Positions 17,570-26,021 of a stretch of DNA of 64,000 bases are shown here, one piece after another (within the stretch, counting starts at the first letter, position 1; each line of letters begins with the position of its first letter). The translations under genes were made by a program, and so were the position numbers. The stretch lies in assembly GCF_014640075.1 (NCBI RefSeq), contig NZ_BMGG01000002.1, positions 743,234-807,233 of the forward strand. Direction: 5' to 3'. The DNA comes from Chelatococcus reniformis. GTDB lineage: Bacteria > Pseudomonadota > Alphaproteobacteria > Rhizobiales > Beijerinckiaceae. Below the pieces are notes generated by a model, which was not told where the DNA came from, did no database searches, and worked only from the letters and a program-made list of their open reading frames with translations.

Positions 17570-18295
17570 TCAGATGCTGTCTGCGCTGAACAGCAAGGGG
17601 TTGATAGCCGCCTGCTCTGACAGGCCTCCTGCGCCGCCTTGCTCGCGCCGTGCCGCCTCGGCCAGGGTTGCGGTGGAGGGCGGGCTGCTCAACAGGGCGA
17701 TGGCGGTGTCGAGCAGGTTGTCGATCGCCGTGCGCGAGCCCCACCACTTGTTGCCGCGCTTGCGCTGATCGAGATTGGCTTCCCGCTCCGCGATCACGGC
17801 GCCGAGATACAGGCTGAGGAACGTCAATCGCTGCTTGAGCAGCGGCTCCGGGATGTCGGGCAGCAGACGCTTGAGATGCGCATGGCAGCGACGGAAGCCG
17901 ACCGTCCAGCGGTTCTCCAACGCCTCGACGAACAGCTTGCGATGGCTCATCTGCAGGACGGTGATGAAGCGGACGTAGCTATGGTCGTCCCCCTCCCCGT
18001 CCGCGGCGATGGTGCTCATCACGAGAATCTGGAGGATGTCACGCAGCTCGACCGCCTTGCCGCTCTGCTCGAACTCGCTCAGCGCCTGGAGGCGACGCTC
18101 GTCCACCAATTTTGCGCCATCGGCGACCAGCTCACGGACGAGCGCCTCCTTCGAGCCGAAGTAGTAGTGAACCGATCCGTTGTTGCGCGCGCCAGCCGCC
18201 GATACGATATCGCGAACCGAGACACCATCAATCCCGCGCTGCGCAAATAGTCGCCGCGAGACACGCTTGATGCGGTCGGCCGTGTCATCCAGCAT
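17570..18295 (-). CDS. TetR/AcrR-family transcriptional regulator
   Basis: This 241-residue protein has a TetR-type N-terminal helix-turn-helix: RRLFAQRGIDGVSVRDIVSA, then NNGSVHYYFGSKEAL (residues about 15-55). The C-terminal ligand domain has the length usual for regulators of fatty-acid or aromatic catabolism genes. It lies next to the SDR and the catabolic operon and is their likely repressor (inference). A perfect palindrome, ACCTC-GTTA-GAGGT, 87 bases upstream of its start is a candidate self-operator. The C-terminal tail (about 35 residues, Ala/Glu/Gly-rich) has no clear counterpart. Confidence 0.9.
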   Translation of the reverse strand: MLDDTADRIKRVSRRLFAQRGIDGVSVRDIVSAAGARNNGSVHYYFGSKEALVRELVADGAKLVDERRLQALSEFEQSGKAVELRDILQILVMSTIAADGEGDDHSYVRFITVLQMSHRKLFVEALENRWTVGFRRCHAHLKRLLPDIPEPLLKQRLTFLSLYLGAVIAEREANLDQRKRGNKWWGSRTAIDNLLDTAIALLSSPPSTATLAEAARREQGGAGGLSEQAAINPLLFSADSI

Positions 18296-18702
18296 CCGTA
18301 CGGTTCCTTTACGTCACTCAGTCCTGCGCATCGGCCGATCGAGAAAGGCCTGTATTACTAAAGCAGGAAAAAAAGAAAATCACCTCGTTAGAGGTACAGA
18401 GCAATAGGCCTTGTGACCTATGCCAACCCACGACTCCCGTGTAACCCTAAGCATAAGGGATACGACATCACTCTTGCAAAGGATAAACTTCGTCGCTTAC
18501 GGCGACATTTGCCCGGCCATCGGCCGTGGCAACCGCCAAATCCTGCCATTCCCACTGATTTTTTGTGTCAAGGATAGTATAGCGTGCGCGGAAAGCGCTC
18601 ACAAGCGTCGGTTGATTCCGCGTGCATCGTCCTGCGCCTGTGAATTTGTCATGGTCGCCGGGGGTCCCTAAAAGATCGCGACCTCGCGCACTGGGACTGG
18701 CC
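18296..18702. other. Intergenic region, divergent promoters of tetR and mgtE
   Basis: About 400 bases separate the TetR start from mgtE. The part near 18350-18420 is visibly richer in A and T than its surroundings (runs of A at 18368-18378) and contains the palindrome at 18382-18395. A small open frame at 18420-18671 has no ribosome site or recognisable product and is not called. No magnesium riboswitch structure was recognised. Confidence 0.5.
18382..18395. promoter_or_regulatory. Perfect palindrome upstream of tetR
   Basis: ACCTC and GAGGT flank the four bases GTTA, giving a perfect 5-bp inverted repeat in an A/T-rich stretch. Location suggests an operator for the adjacent TetR protein. 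The divergent region at 16579-16588 also has CCTC/GAGG arms, with a shorter spacer. Confidence 0.35.
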
Positions 18703-20112
18703 ATGACGGACGTCGACACCGCCTCTTCCGCTCGTCCTCCAGCTCCGAACGTCCGCCTCGAATCTGAGGAGCTCAACCCTGCCTTCGTCGCGGCGATCGC
18801 TGCCGCCGTCTCGCGCAGTGACGGCGATGGGCTGGCGCAACTGATCCAGGACCTGCACGAGGCTGACGTCGGCGCCCTCATCGAGGCGCTCGAGCCCGAC
18901 GACCGCCCCCGGTTCATCCTCCTGCTCGGATCGCGCTTCGACTTCACCGCCTTGACGGAGGTGGACGATGCGGTCCGCGAAGCGGTCCTGGCGGAGCTGC
19001 CGCAGGATGCGATCGTGGAAGGTGTGGCCGAACTGCCCATCGATGATGCCGTCTATATCCTCGAAGATCTCGATAGCGATGAAAAGGACGAAATCCTCGA
19101 CCGTCTGCCGTCGCCTGAACGCGTCGCGCTGCAACGGTCTCTGGATTTCCCGGAGGAGTCTGCCGGCCGCCGCATGCAGACGGACTTCGTGGCCGTCCCG
19201 CCCTTCTGGGGTGTCGACCAGACGCAACGCTACCTGCGCGAAACGGCCGATCTGCCCGAAGCCTTTTCCGAGCTGTTCGTTGTCGATCCGCGCTATCGCC
19301 TGGTGGGCTCGGTGCCGCTCGACAAGCTCTTGCGCGCCTCGCGCAACACCCGCATCGGCGAGCTCGCCAGCGAAGATCGCCACCGGGTGCGCGCCACCGA
19401 CGACCAGGAGGATGTGGCCCGGCTCCTGCAGCGCTACAATATGCTCTCCGTTCCCGTTGTTGACGACGGCGACCGGCTCGTCGGCGTGATGACGGTCGAC
19501 GACGTCGTCGACGTGATCCAGGACGAAGCGGACGAGGATCTGAAGGCGCTCGGCGGCGTCCGCGGCGAGGAGGAGCTGTCTGACTCGGTCTGGTACATTA
19601 CACGCAGCCGCTTCAGCTGGCTTTTTGTCAATCTCGTGACGGCCTTCGTCGCCGCGAGCGTTCTGGACGTGTTTAAGGGCCAACTGCAACAGATGGTCGC
19701 GCTCGCGGTGCTGGCGCCGATCGTCGCGAGCCAGGGTGGCAACGCCGCCACCCAGACGATGACGGTCGCGGTGCGCGCCCTCGCCACCCGGGAACTGACC
19801 CGCTCCAACGCGCTACGCGTCGTCTGGCGCGAGGTGCGTGTGGGCATGCTGAACGGCTTCGGCTTCGCCGTGCTGACGGGAGCGATCGCGAGCCTGTGGT
19901 TCGACAGCATCGGTCTGGGCCTGGTGATCGGCTGTGCCATGGTGATCAACATGCTGGCCGGCGCCCTCGGCGGCATCCTGATCCCGCTGGTGCTCGACCG
20001 CTACCGCGCCGATCCGGCGGTCTCCTCCGGCGTGTTCGTGACCACGGTCACCGACGTTGTGGGCTTCTTCGCTTTCCTCGGCATTGCGACCTTGTGGTTT
20101 GGGCTTTCGTAA
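18703..20112 (+). CDS. mgtE: Magnesium transporter MgtE
   Basis: This protein of about 469 residues is an MgtE-family magnesium channel. It has the N-domain of helical repeats (about 25-150), two CBS domains (about 155-280) that sense cytosolic magnesium, a plug helix and five C-terminal membrane helices. The pore signature PIVASQGGNAATQT and the aspartate in TTVTDVVGFF, the ion-site residue of the family, are present. The ATG at 18703 gives a family-like N-terminus; an in-frame ATG at 18622 is possible and neither has a strong ribosome site. The lysozyme-like gene follows after 35 bases and may be cotranscribed. Confidence 0.94.
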   Translation: MTDVDTASSARPPAPNVRLESEELNPAFVAAIAAAVSRSDGDGLAQLIQDLHEADVGALIEALEPDDRPRFILLLGSRFDFTALTEVDDAVREAVLAELPQDAIVEGVAELPIDDAVYILEDLDSDEKDEILDRLPSPERVALQRSLDFPEESAGRRMQTDFVAVPPFWGVDQTQRYLRETADLPEAFSELFVVDPRYRLVGSVPLDKLLRASRNTRIGELASEDRHRVRATDDQEDVARLLQRYNMLSVPVVDDGDRLVGVMTVDDVVDVIQDEADEDLKALGGVRGEEELSDSVWYITRSRFSWLFVNLVTAFVAASVLDVFKGQLQQMVALAVLAPIVASQGGNAATQTMTVAVRALATRELTRSNALRVVWREVRVGMLNGFGFAVLTGAIASLWFDSIGLGLVIGCAMVINMLAGALGGILIPLVLDRYRADPAVSSGVFVTTVTDVVGFFAFLGIATLWFGLS

Positions 20113-20147
20113 TCAAACTTCAATCATTCCGTCCGAAACGTCGACGC

Positions 20148-20924
20148 ATGAACCGCCGCCGCGTTACCGCTCGCTCCCGCGCCATCGCGACATCGCTGAT
20201 CTGCCTCGCGCTCGCGGCCTGCGCCGCCGAGCGGCCGATGGTGCATGGCAAGATGAGCGATGCCAAGCCGCATCCGGGCGTCGCAGGGGCCATGAAGCTG
20301 CCGATCCACGGCATCGACGTCTCCAAGTGGCAGGGCAACATCGACTGGAACGCCGTCCGCGATGCCGGCACCGAGTTCGTCTTCATCAAGGTCACGGAGG
20401 GCGGCGACGTCTTCGACAACCGCTTCCTGATCAACTGGGCAGGCGCCAAGGCCGCCGGCATCGCCCGCGGCGGCTACCATTTCGTCTATTGGTGCCGCCC
20501 GGCTCTCGAACAGGTCGCCTGGTTCGAAAAGCATCTGCCGGCCGATCCGGACGCCTTGCCGCCCGTGCTCGACGTGGAATGGAACGGCCATTCCAAGACC
20601 TGCCCGAGGAGGGTGCCGCGCGCCGAGGCGCTGGAGATGATGCGCGTCATGCTCTCCGCGCTCGCCCAGCACTCCGGCAAGCGGCCCATCATCTACACCG
20701 ACATGAACTTCTTCAAGGATGTGCTCCAGGAGGGCGGCTTCGAGGAATACCCGCTGTGGATCCGCAGCACCGCCGCCGAGCCCCAGCAGCGCTACGACCG
20801 GCACTGGTACTTCTGGCAGTACACCACCACCGGCCGCGTCCCCGGCATCAAGGGCAACGTCGACCGGAACGTCTTCTTCGGCACCGCCGAGATGTGGACG
20901 AAATTCATGAACGGCGACCTCTGA
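20148..20924 (+). CDS. GH25 lysozyme-like lipoprotein
   Basis: This 258-residue protein begins with a lipoprotein signal peptide (lipobox LAAC, Cys25), so it is probably membrane-anchored in the periplasm. The rest is a glycoside hydrolase family 25 (Chalaropsis-type muramidase) domain. The family acid residues are in HGIDVSKWQG (Asp57) and VLDVEWNG (Asp142, Glu144), followed by IIYTDMNFF and WFWQY-like segments. It would cut peptidoglycan glycan strands. The start at 20148 is chosen because the signal peptide begins there; a longer open frame overlaps mgtE. It lies 35 bases after mgtE. Confidence 0.9.
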   Translation: MNRRRVTARSRAIATSLICLALAACAAERPMVHGKMSDAKPHPGVAGAMKLPIHGIDVSKWQGNIDWNAVRDAGTEFVFIKVTEGGDVFDNRFLINWAGAKAAGIARGGYHFVYWCRPALEQVAWFEKHLPADPDALPPVLDVEWNGHSKTCPRRVPRAEALEMMRVMLSALAQHSGKRPIIYTDMNFFKDVLQEGGFEEYPLWIRSTAAEPQQRYDRHWYFWQYTTTGRVPGIKGNVDRNVFFGTAEMWTKFMNGDL

Positions 20925-21031
20925 GCCGCGCAGACGGCTTGCCTGCCGCCCGCTTTTCATGCCCCATCCGCGCCGGGTCCGCTGCTCCCTGACCGGGAGC
21001 CGGGCCTCTATAATCCGGAGAGGAGTTCGCC

Positions 21032-22201
21032 ATGCTCGCCAACGCACCGCCCTTTAATTTCGACCTTGGCGAGACCGCCGACCAGATCCGCGACACCGTT
21101 GCCGCCTTCGCCCAGGCCGAGATCGCGCCGCGGGCCGACGCGATCGACAAGACCAACACGTTCCCGCGCGACCTGTGGCCCAAACTCGGTGAGCTCGGGC
21201 TGCTCGGCGTCACGGTGGAGGAGGATTACGGCGGCTCGGGGCTCGGCTATCTGGAGCACTGCCTCGCCATGGAGGAGATCTCCCGCGCCTCCGCCTCCGT
21301 CGGCCTGAGTTACGGGGCCCACTCCAACCTGTGCGTCAATCAGATCCGCCGCAACGGCACCGAGGCCCAGAAGCGCAAGTACCTGCCCAAGCTGATGTCC
21401 GGTGAGCACGTGGGAGCGCTCGCCATGTCCGAAGCCGGGGCCGGCTCAGACGTCGTGTCGCTGAAGCTGCGGGCCGAACGCAGGGGCGACCGCTTCGTGC
21501 TGAATGGCACCAAGTTCTGGATCACCAACGGGCCGATCGCCGAGACGCTGGTCGTCTACGGCCGCACCGACCCCAACGCGGGACCGCGCGGCATCACCGC
21601 CTTTCTGGTGGAGCGGGGTATGAAGGGCTTCTCAACGGCCCAGAAGCTCGACAAGCTGGGCATGCGCGGCTCCGATACCGGCGAGCTCGTGTTCGAGGAC
21701 TGCGAGGTGCCGGAGGACAACGTGCTCGGCGCCGTCGGCCGCGGCGTCGAGGTGCTGATGTCGGGGCTCGACTACGAGCGCGCCGTGCTGGCGGCGGGGC
21801 CGCTCGGCATCATGCAGGCCTGTCTGGATGTGGTGCTGCCTTACGTGCACGAGCGCAAGCAGTTCGGCCAGCCGATCGGCACCTTCCAGCTCGTCCAGGG
21901 CAAGGTCGCCGACATGTATGTGGCGATGAACGCCTGCCGCGCCTACGTCTATGCCGTCGCCAAAGCGTGCGACCGGGGCGAGACCACCCGGGAGGATGCG
22001 GCCGGCGCCATTCTCTACGCGGCCGAGAAGGCGACGCAATGCGCGCTCGATGCCATCCAATTGCTCGGCGGCAATGGCTACATCAACGACTATCCGACCG
22101 GACGCCTGCTGCGCGACGCCAAGCTTTATGAGATCGGCGCCGGCACCAGCGAGATCCGCCGGATGCTCATCGGCCGCGAGCTGTTCGCCAAGTCCGCCTG
22201 A
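21032..22201 (+). CDS. Acyl-CoA dehydrogenase, isovaleryl-CoA type
   Basis: This 389-residue flavoprotein oxidises an acyl-CoA to the 2-enoyl-CoA and passes electrons to ETF. The block [19 protein letters not shown] and the catalytic base Glu249 in [14 protein letters not shown] match isovaleryl-CoA dehydrogenases, where the base sits on this helix and not in the C-terminal position of short-chain enzymes. The C-terminal [19 protein letters not shown] is intact. A GAGAGGAG-like ribosome site precedes the ATG. It stands alone; other leucine-degradation genes are not adjacent. The last codons are part of a 17-bp tandem repeat. Confidence 0.93.
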   Translation: MLANAPPFNFDLGETADQIRDTVAAFAQAEIAPRADAIDKTNTFPRDLWPKLGELGLLGVTVEEDYGGSGLGYLEHCLAMEEISRASASVGLSYGAHSNLCVNQIRRNGTEAQKRKYLPKLMSGEHVGALAMSEAGAGSDVVSLKLRAERRGDRFVLNGTKFWITNGPIAETLVVYGRTDPNAGPRGITAFLVERGMKGFSTAQKLDKLGMRGSDTGELVFEDCEVPEDNVLGAVGRGVEVLMSGLDYERAVLAAGPLGIMQACLDVVLPYVHERKQFGQPIGTFQLVQGKVADMYVAMNACRAYVYAVAKACDRGETTREDAAGAILYAAEKATQCALDAIQLLGGNGYINDYPTGRLLRDAKLYEIGAGTSEIRRMLIGRELFAKSA

Positions 22202-22268
22202 TCGCCAAGACCGCCTGATCACCAAGTCCGCCTGATCAATGCTGCCTGATCACCAGGACAGGCTGATC
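22187..22268. repeat. 17-bp tandem repeat at the 3' end of the acyl-CoA dehydrogenase gene
   Basis: Five units of GCCAAGTCCGCCTGATC and variants begin in the last codons of the gene. Units at 22187-22203, 22204-22220 and 22221-22237 differ by one or two bases; the next (22238-22251) is shortened and the last (22252-22268) is more diverged. Each early unit carries TGA. Because 17 is not a multiple of three, the stops at 22199, 22216 and 22233 fall in all three frames. Confidence 0.85.
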
Positions 22269-22357
22269 GCAGGACCGCCCGAGGCCGCCGGCTTTTGGGG
22301 AACCTGCGATTAGCCCATGGATTGTCCTCCCGTCGCTTTAGGCCTAGGAACTCCCTG

Positions 22358-22660
22358 ATGAAATTCGGCATTCTCGTCGCCGCGGCCTTCGCCGCTCTCG
22401 TGGCCCTTCCCATCGCCGGCCCGGCGCAGGCGCAGGGCATCGTCCGCGGTGTCGACGACGGCACCAGGGCCGGCAACCGCGTCAGCCGGCCAGTCGGGGG
22501 CGTTCGCAGCGTCTCGCCGCGGACCCATGTCCGGCACAGCGTGCGGGCGCCGGACAGGGGCCACGTGCGCCACCGGGGCCACAACGGCCATAGGACCTAC
22601 CACGGCCGGCGCGCCCACCATCACGGCAAGGTATATCACCACCGGCGCGTCGACCGCTGA
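22358..22660 (+). CDS. Small secreted basic His/Arg-rich protein
   Basis: This 100-residue protein has a clear signal peptide (about residues 1-26, ending GPAQAQ). The mature chain is short and strongly basic, with many arginine, histidine and glycine residues and clusters such as RAHHHGKVYHHRR at the end. No enzyme motif is visible. Histidine-rich tails can bind metal ions, but this is inference. An AGGA ribosome site lies nine bases before the ATG. The function is unknown; small Arg/His-rich exported proteins of this kind are usually annotated as hypothetical. Confidence 0.65.
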   Translation: MKFGILVAAAFAALVALPIAGPAQAQGIVRGVDDGTRAGNRVSRPVGGVRSVSPRTHVRHSVRAPDRGHVRHRGHNGHRTYHGRRAHHHGKVYHHRRVDR

Positions 22661-22711
22661 CGGGGGCCCTCCTTCGGTGGGCCGGCTCGGCCCAGCGGCC
22701 GACTGCCGCCC

Positions 22712-22826
22712 CTAGAGCGCTCCCTATCGGGTGGAACCACCCGAGCAGGGAGAAGCGCTCCAGATTCAAAGACCTGAAGCATTTCTAACCGATCAGATGA
22801 TTCCATCTGATCGGGAAATGCCCTAG
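22712..22826. repeat. CTAG-bounded palindromic element, type D (two hairpins)
   Basis: This 115-bp element begins CTAGAGCGCT and ends with CTAG. It contains two strong hairpins. The first pairs GAGCGCT and GGGTGG with CCACCC and AGCGCTC. The second pairs GCATTTC plus CCGATCAGATG with CATCTGATCGG plus GAAATGC. It shares the CTAG borders with copies A to C but not their internal sequence. Such palindromes are common between genes in Hyphomicrobiales. Confidence 0.75.
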
Positions 22827-22841
22827 CGCCCCGAGGTCTCC

Positions 22842-23359
22842 ATGAGCCAGCTGCTGCTGCGCGCCGGCGTCGTCTGCTCGCTCGGGCTGGCGGCGCCTGC
22901 GGTCTTGGCGGGCGATGCCGCAACGCCCGCGGACAAGGCCCTCATCGATGCCTGCGTCATCGCGGCCGCCGTCGGCCAGGCGCACGCGTGCATCGGCCGC
23001 GTCTCCGACCCTTGCATGGCTGCGCCGGGTGGCCAGAGCACGGCCGGCATGAATGCCTGCCTCAGCCGCGAGATCGCCGCGTGGGACGAGCGTCTCAACG
23101 CCGACTACGCGGTCGCGCTGACCAGCGAGGCGGCGCGCCGAGCAACTCGGACGGCGCCCAACGGCGCGGTGCGCACGACGACCGGAGCCGACCTGATCCG
23201 CGCCACCCAGCGTGCCTGGATCGCCTTTCGCGACGCCAAGTGCTCCGCCGCGCAGCTTCCCAGGAGGGCGGCACCGGCATGGGGCCGTTGGGCGGCGATT
23301 GCCTGCTTCAGGAGACGGCGCGGCAGGACCTCTGGCTGGCGACGTTTGCCCGGCCGTGA
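22842..23359 (+). pseudogene. LprI-like (DUF1311) secreted protein, frameshifted
   Basis: The first frame encodes a signal peptide and most of a DUF1311/LprI-type domain, including NACLSREIAAWDERLNADY and RATQRAWIAFRDAKC. After about 23262 this frame becomes nonsense. The family's expected C-terminal part (GGTGMGPLGGDCLLQETARQ) continues in another frame and stops at 23359. One lost base, or two gained, near 23262-23272 explains the shift. LprI-type proteins are known as periplasmic inhibitors of lysozyme, and a GH25 lysozyme-like gene is about 2 kb upstream. It could also be a sequencing error. Confidence 0.75.
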
Positions 23360-23455
23360 GCATCCGCGAGCGGGACGCGCCCATTGCTTGCCACAAAGGC
23401 ACGTCGTAGCTAGCCGCATCGGCCCGAGCCAATCCAGGGAGCATGTAGGTCGAAA

Positions 23456-24286
23456 GTGACCCAACAAGTGACAACACCCCCGTCGCCCCGGACCGAACCG
23501 GCGCAGAATTTCGGCACCGAAGGCATTGCCGCCATGCAGCGGCCCAGCCTGATCACGCGCGCACTGATGGCCGTGGTCTCCCGCGTCGAGCGCCTCAACC
23601 TCCGTTTCTCCAAGGTCGGCAACCCACCGGTCTACGACAAGGCGACCTTCCCGTGGGTGGCCGGGATCGAGGAGCAGTGGCACCTCATCCGATCGGAGCT
23701 CGACAAGGTCATGGTCCGCCAGAGCGAGCTGCCGACGTTCCAGGATATCTCGACGGACGTGAAATCCATCAGCCAGGACACGGGCTGGAAGACATTCTTC
23801 CTGGCCGGCTACGGGCTCACGTCGGACCGCAACATCGCCCAATGCCCGCAGACCTGGCGCGTCCTGCAGACGATCCCAGGCCTCAAGACGGCCATGTTCT
23901 CGATCTTCGAGCCGGGCAAGCATCTGGCCCCGCATCGCGGCCCCTACAACGGCGTGCTCCGCCTGCATCTGGGACTGATCGTGCCCGGCCCGCGCGACAA
24001 GCTCGCGATTCGGGTCTCCGATCAGGTGTGCCATTGGGAGGAGGGCCAGGCGCTCATTTTCGACGATGCCTATGAGCACGAGGCGTGGAACCACACCGAC
24101 AAGACGCGGGTGGTGCTGTTCGTCGATTTCGTCAAGCCGTTGCGTTTCCCGGCCAACCTGATCAACTGGCTGCTCCTGAACATCGCGGTCTTCACCCCGT
24201 TCATCCGCGAGGGCGCCGACAACCACAAGGAGTGGGAGAAGCGCTTCTATGCGGAGGCGGAAGCCCTCCGCAACCGGCCCAACTGA
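23456..24286 (+). CDS. Aspartyl/asparaginyl beta-hydroxylase family protein (LpxO-like)
   Basis: This protein of up to 276 residues belongs to the Fe(II)/2-oxoglutarate-dependent hydroxylase family that includes LpxO, which hydroxylates the secondary acyl chain of lipid A. The iron-binding histidines are His160 in LAPHRGPYNG and His208 in DDAYEHEAWN; the RLHLGL and VVLFVDF strands match the family core. A hydrophobic C-terminal stretch (LINWLLLNIAVFTPF) suggests membrane association. The start is taken as GTG at 23456; an ATG at 23534 is a good alternative. It lies 19 bases before the aldo/keto reductase gene. Confidence 0.88.
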   Translation: MTQQVTTPPSPRTEPAQNFGTEGIAAMQRPSLITRALMAVVSRVERLNLRFSKVGNPPVYDKATFPWVAGIEEQWHLIRSELDKVMVRQSELPTFQDISTDVKSISQDTGWKTFFLAGYGLTSDRNIAQCPQTWRVLQTIPGLKTAMFSIFEPGKHLAPHRGPYNGVLRLHLGLIVPGPRDKLAIRVSDQVCHWEEGQALIFDDAYEHEAWNHTDKTRVVLFVDFVKPLRFPANLINWLLLNIAVFTPFIREGADNHKEWEKRFYAEAEALRNRPN

Positions 24287-24305
24287 CCCCGGGAGCCCTC
24301 GCCCC

Positions 24306-25157
24306 ATGACCGATGCCGCCCTCGTCCACACCCAGCCCTACGTGCACGCCAACGGCGCCGCGATCCCGTGCCTCGGGCTCGGCACCTGGCAGTCGTCGGG
24401 CGACGAGGGCGCACGTGCCGTAGAGGCGGCATTGAGGACCGGCTATCGCCATGTCGATACCGCCGCCGCCTACCGCAACGAGGAACAGGTCGGCGCGGCG
24501 CTGCGCGCCTCCGGCGTGCCGCGGGGCGAGATTTTCCTGACCACCAAGGTCTGGTACGACCGGATCGGCAAGGACGACGTGCAGCGAGCGGCCGAGGCGA
24601 GCCTCAAGCGGCTCGGCCTCGAATACATCGACCTGCTGCTGATCCACTGGCCCAACCCCGACTATACGCTCGCCGACACGATGGCCGGGCTGTCCGCGGT
24701 CCGGCGCGAGGGCCTCGCCCGGAACATCGGCGTATCCAACTTCACCGTCGCGCTCATGGACGAGGCCGTCCGGCACGCCGCCGAGCCGTTGGCGACCAAC
24801 CAGTGCGAATACCACCCGTATTTGGACCAGACGCCGGTGATCAATGCCTGCCGCGCCTACGGCATGGCGTTCACCTCCTATTCGCCCATCGGTCGGGGCG
24901 CTCTGCTCCAGGACGCCACCATCGTCCGTATCGCCGAGCAGCACGGGCGAACACCAGCCCAGATCGTGCTGCGCTGGCACATCCAACAGCCGGGCGTCGT
25001 CGCCGTGCCGAAATCGGTGACGCCGGCCCGCATCGCCGAGAACCTCGCCGTGTTCGACTTCGAGCTCGGCCCCGCGGAGATGGACGCAATCTTCGCCCTG
25101 CGGCGCCGGGATGGGCGCACCATCAGCCCCTCATGGGCACCGACGTGGGACACATGA
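24306..25157 (+). CDS. Aldo/keto reductase
   Basis: This 283-residue NADPH-dependent aldo/keto reductase has the full catalytic tetrad: Asp51 and Tyr56 in GYRHVDTAAAYRNEEQVG, Lys81 in TTKVW, and His114 in LLIHWP. The phosphate-binding segment VPKSVTPARIAENL is present. It is closest in layout to the 2,5-diketo-gluconate reductase/prostaglandin F synthase group. The physiological substrate is unknown. It follows the LpxO-like gene by 19 bases and precedes ydcF by 36, so the three may be one transcript. Confidence 0.94.
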   Translation: MTDAALVHTQPYVHANGAAIPCLGLGTWQSSGDEGARAVEAALRTGYRHVDTAAAYRNEEQVGAALRASGVPRGEIFLTTKVWYDRIGKDDVQRAAEASLKRLGLEYIDLLLIHWPNPDYTLADTMAGLSAVRREGLARNIGVSNFTVALMDEAVRHAAEPLATNQCEYHPYLDQTPVINACRAYGMAFTSYSPIGRGALLQDATIVRIAEQHGRTPAQIVLRWHIQQPGVVAVPKSVTPARIAENLAVFDFELGPAEMDAIFALRRRDGRTISPSWAPTWDT

Positions 25158-25193
25158 GCGGCCATCGCTGACGGCGCGGCGACCGGCCGGACG

Positions 25194-26009
25194 ATGTTCT
25201 TTACGGCTTCCAAGGTCTTCTGGTTCTTCGCCACCCCGTCGAACCTGCTCATCGTCCTGGCTGTCCTGGGCCTGGTGGTGAGCCGGCTCGGAGGGCGCCG
25301 CCTGGGCGGCGGCCTGACGGCGGCCGCCGTGCTCGCCCTCGCCGTCCTCGGCGCCAGCCCGCTGCCGCGGCTGATGATGCGGGGGCTGGAGGACCGGTTT
25401 CCGGCCCGCACCGCCGAGGACCTCGGCCGGATCGACGGCATCATCGTTCTCGGCGGGTCCGTGCATCTCGCCCGCGGCCAGCCCAAGCTCAACGATGCCG
25501 GTGCTCGGATGACGGCCGCGGCGGCCCTGGCGCGCCGCTTTCCCGATGTGCGCATCGTCTTCAGCGGTGGCACCGGACAGTTGCTCCGCTTCGACGACGA
25601 CGAGATCGAGGCCGACGCCTCGCGGCTGCTGATGGCCTCCCTGGGCCTCGACGGGCCGCGCGTCATCTACGAGGATCGGTCGCGCAACACGCGCGAGAAT
25701 GCGGTGTTCAGCAAGGAAGCGGTGAAGCCGCGGCCCGGCGAGCGTTGGCTGCTCGTCACCTCGGCCTTCCACATGCCGCGCTCGGTGGGCATCTTCCGGC
25801 AGATCGGCTTCGATGTCGTCCCCTACCCGGTCGACTTCCACACCAAGCGCCGGCTGTCCGATTGGTCGCCGTTCGCGACCTTCTCCAGCGGCCTGCGGCT
25901 TGCCGATCTCGCCGCCAAGGAGTGGATCGGGCTCGTCAGCTATCGACTGGCCGGCTATACCGACGCCCTTTTTCCCGCTCCGGCCCAGGAGACGGCGCGC
26001 CACGACTGA
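25194..26009 (+). CDS. YdcF/ElyC-family membrane protein
   Basis: This 271-residue protein has two N-terminal membrane helices (about 12-30 and 40-55) and a DUF218/YdcF domain. The domain shows GIIVLGG, SGGTG, EDRSRNTRENA and LLVTSAFHMPRSV. The family includes ElyC, involved in envelope integrity, and related vancomycin-sensitivity proteins; the exact reaction is unknown. It ends 12 bases before the GrpB-family gene. Confidence 0.92.
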   Translation: MFFTASKVFWFFATPSNLLIVLAVLGLVVSRLGGRRLGGGLTAAAVLALAVLGASPLPRLMMRGLEDRFPARTAEDLGRIDGIIVLGGSVHLARGQPKLNDAGARMTAAAALARRFPDVRIVFSGGTGQLLRFDDDEIEADASRLLMASLGLDGPRVIYEDRSRNTRENAVFSKEAVKPRPGERWLLVTSAFHMPRSVGIFRQIGFDVVPYPVDFHTKRRLSDWSPFATFSSGLRLADLAAKEWIGLVSYRLAGYTDALFPAPAQETARHD

Positions 26010-26021
26010 GGAGGGCCTTGC

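Noticed and set aside
18420..18671. 83-codon open frame upstream of mgtE
   Set aside because: No ribosome site, no recognisable sequence, and it overlaps the likely promoter region.
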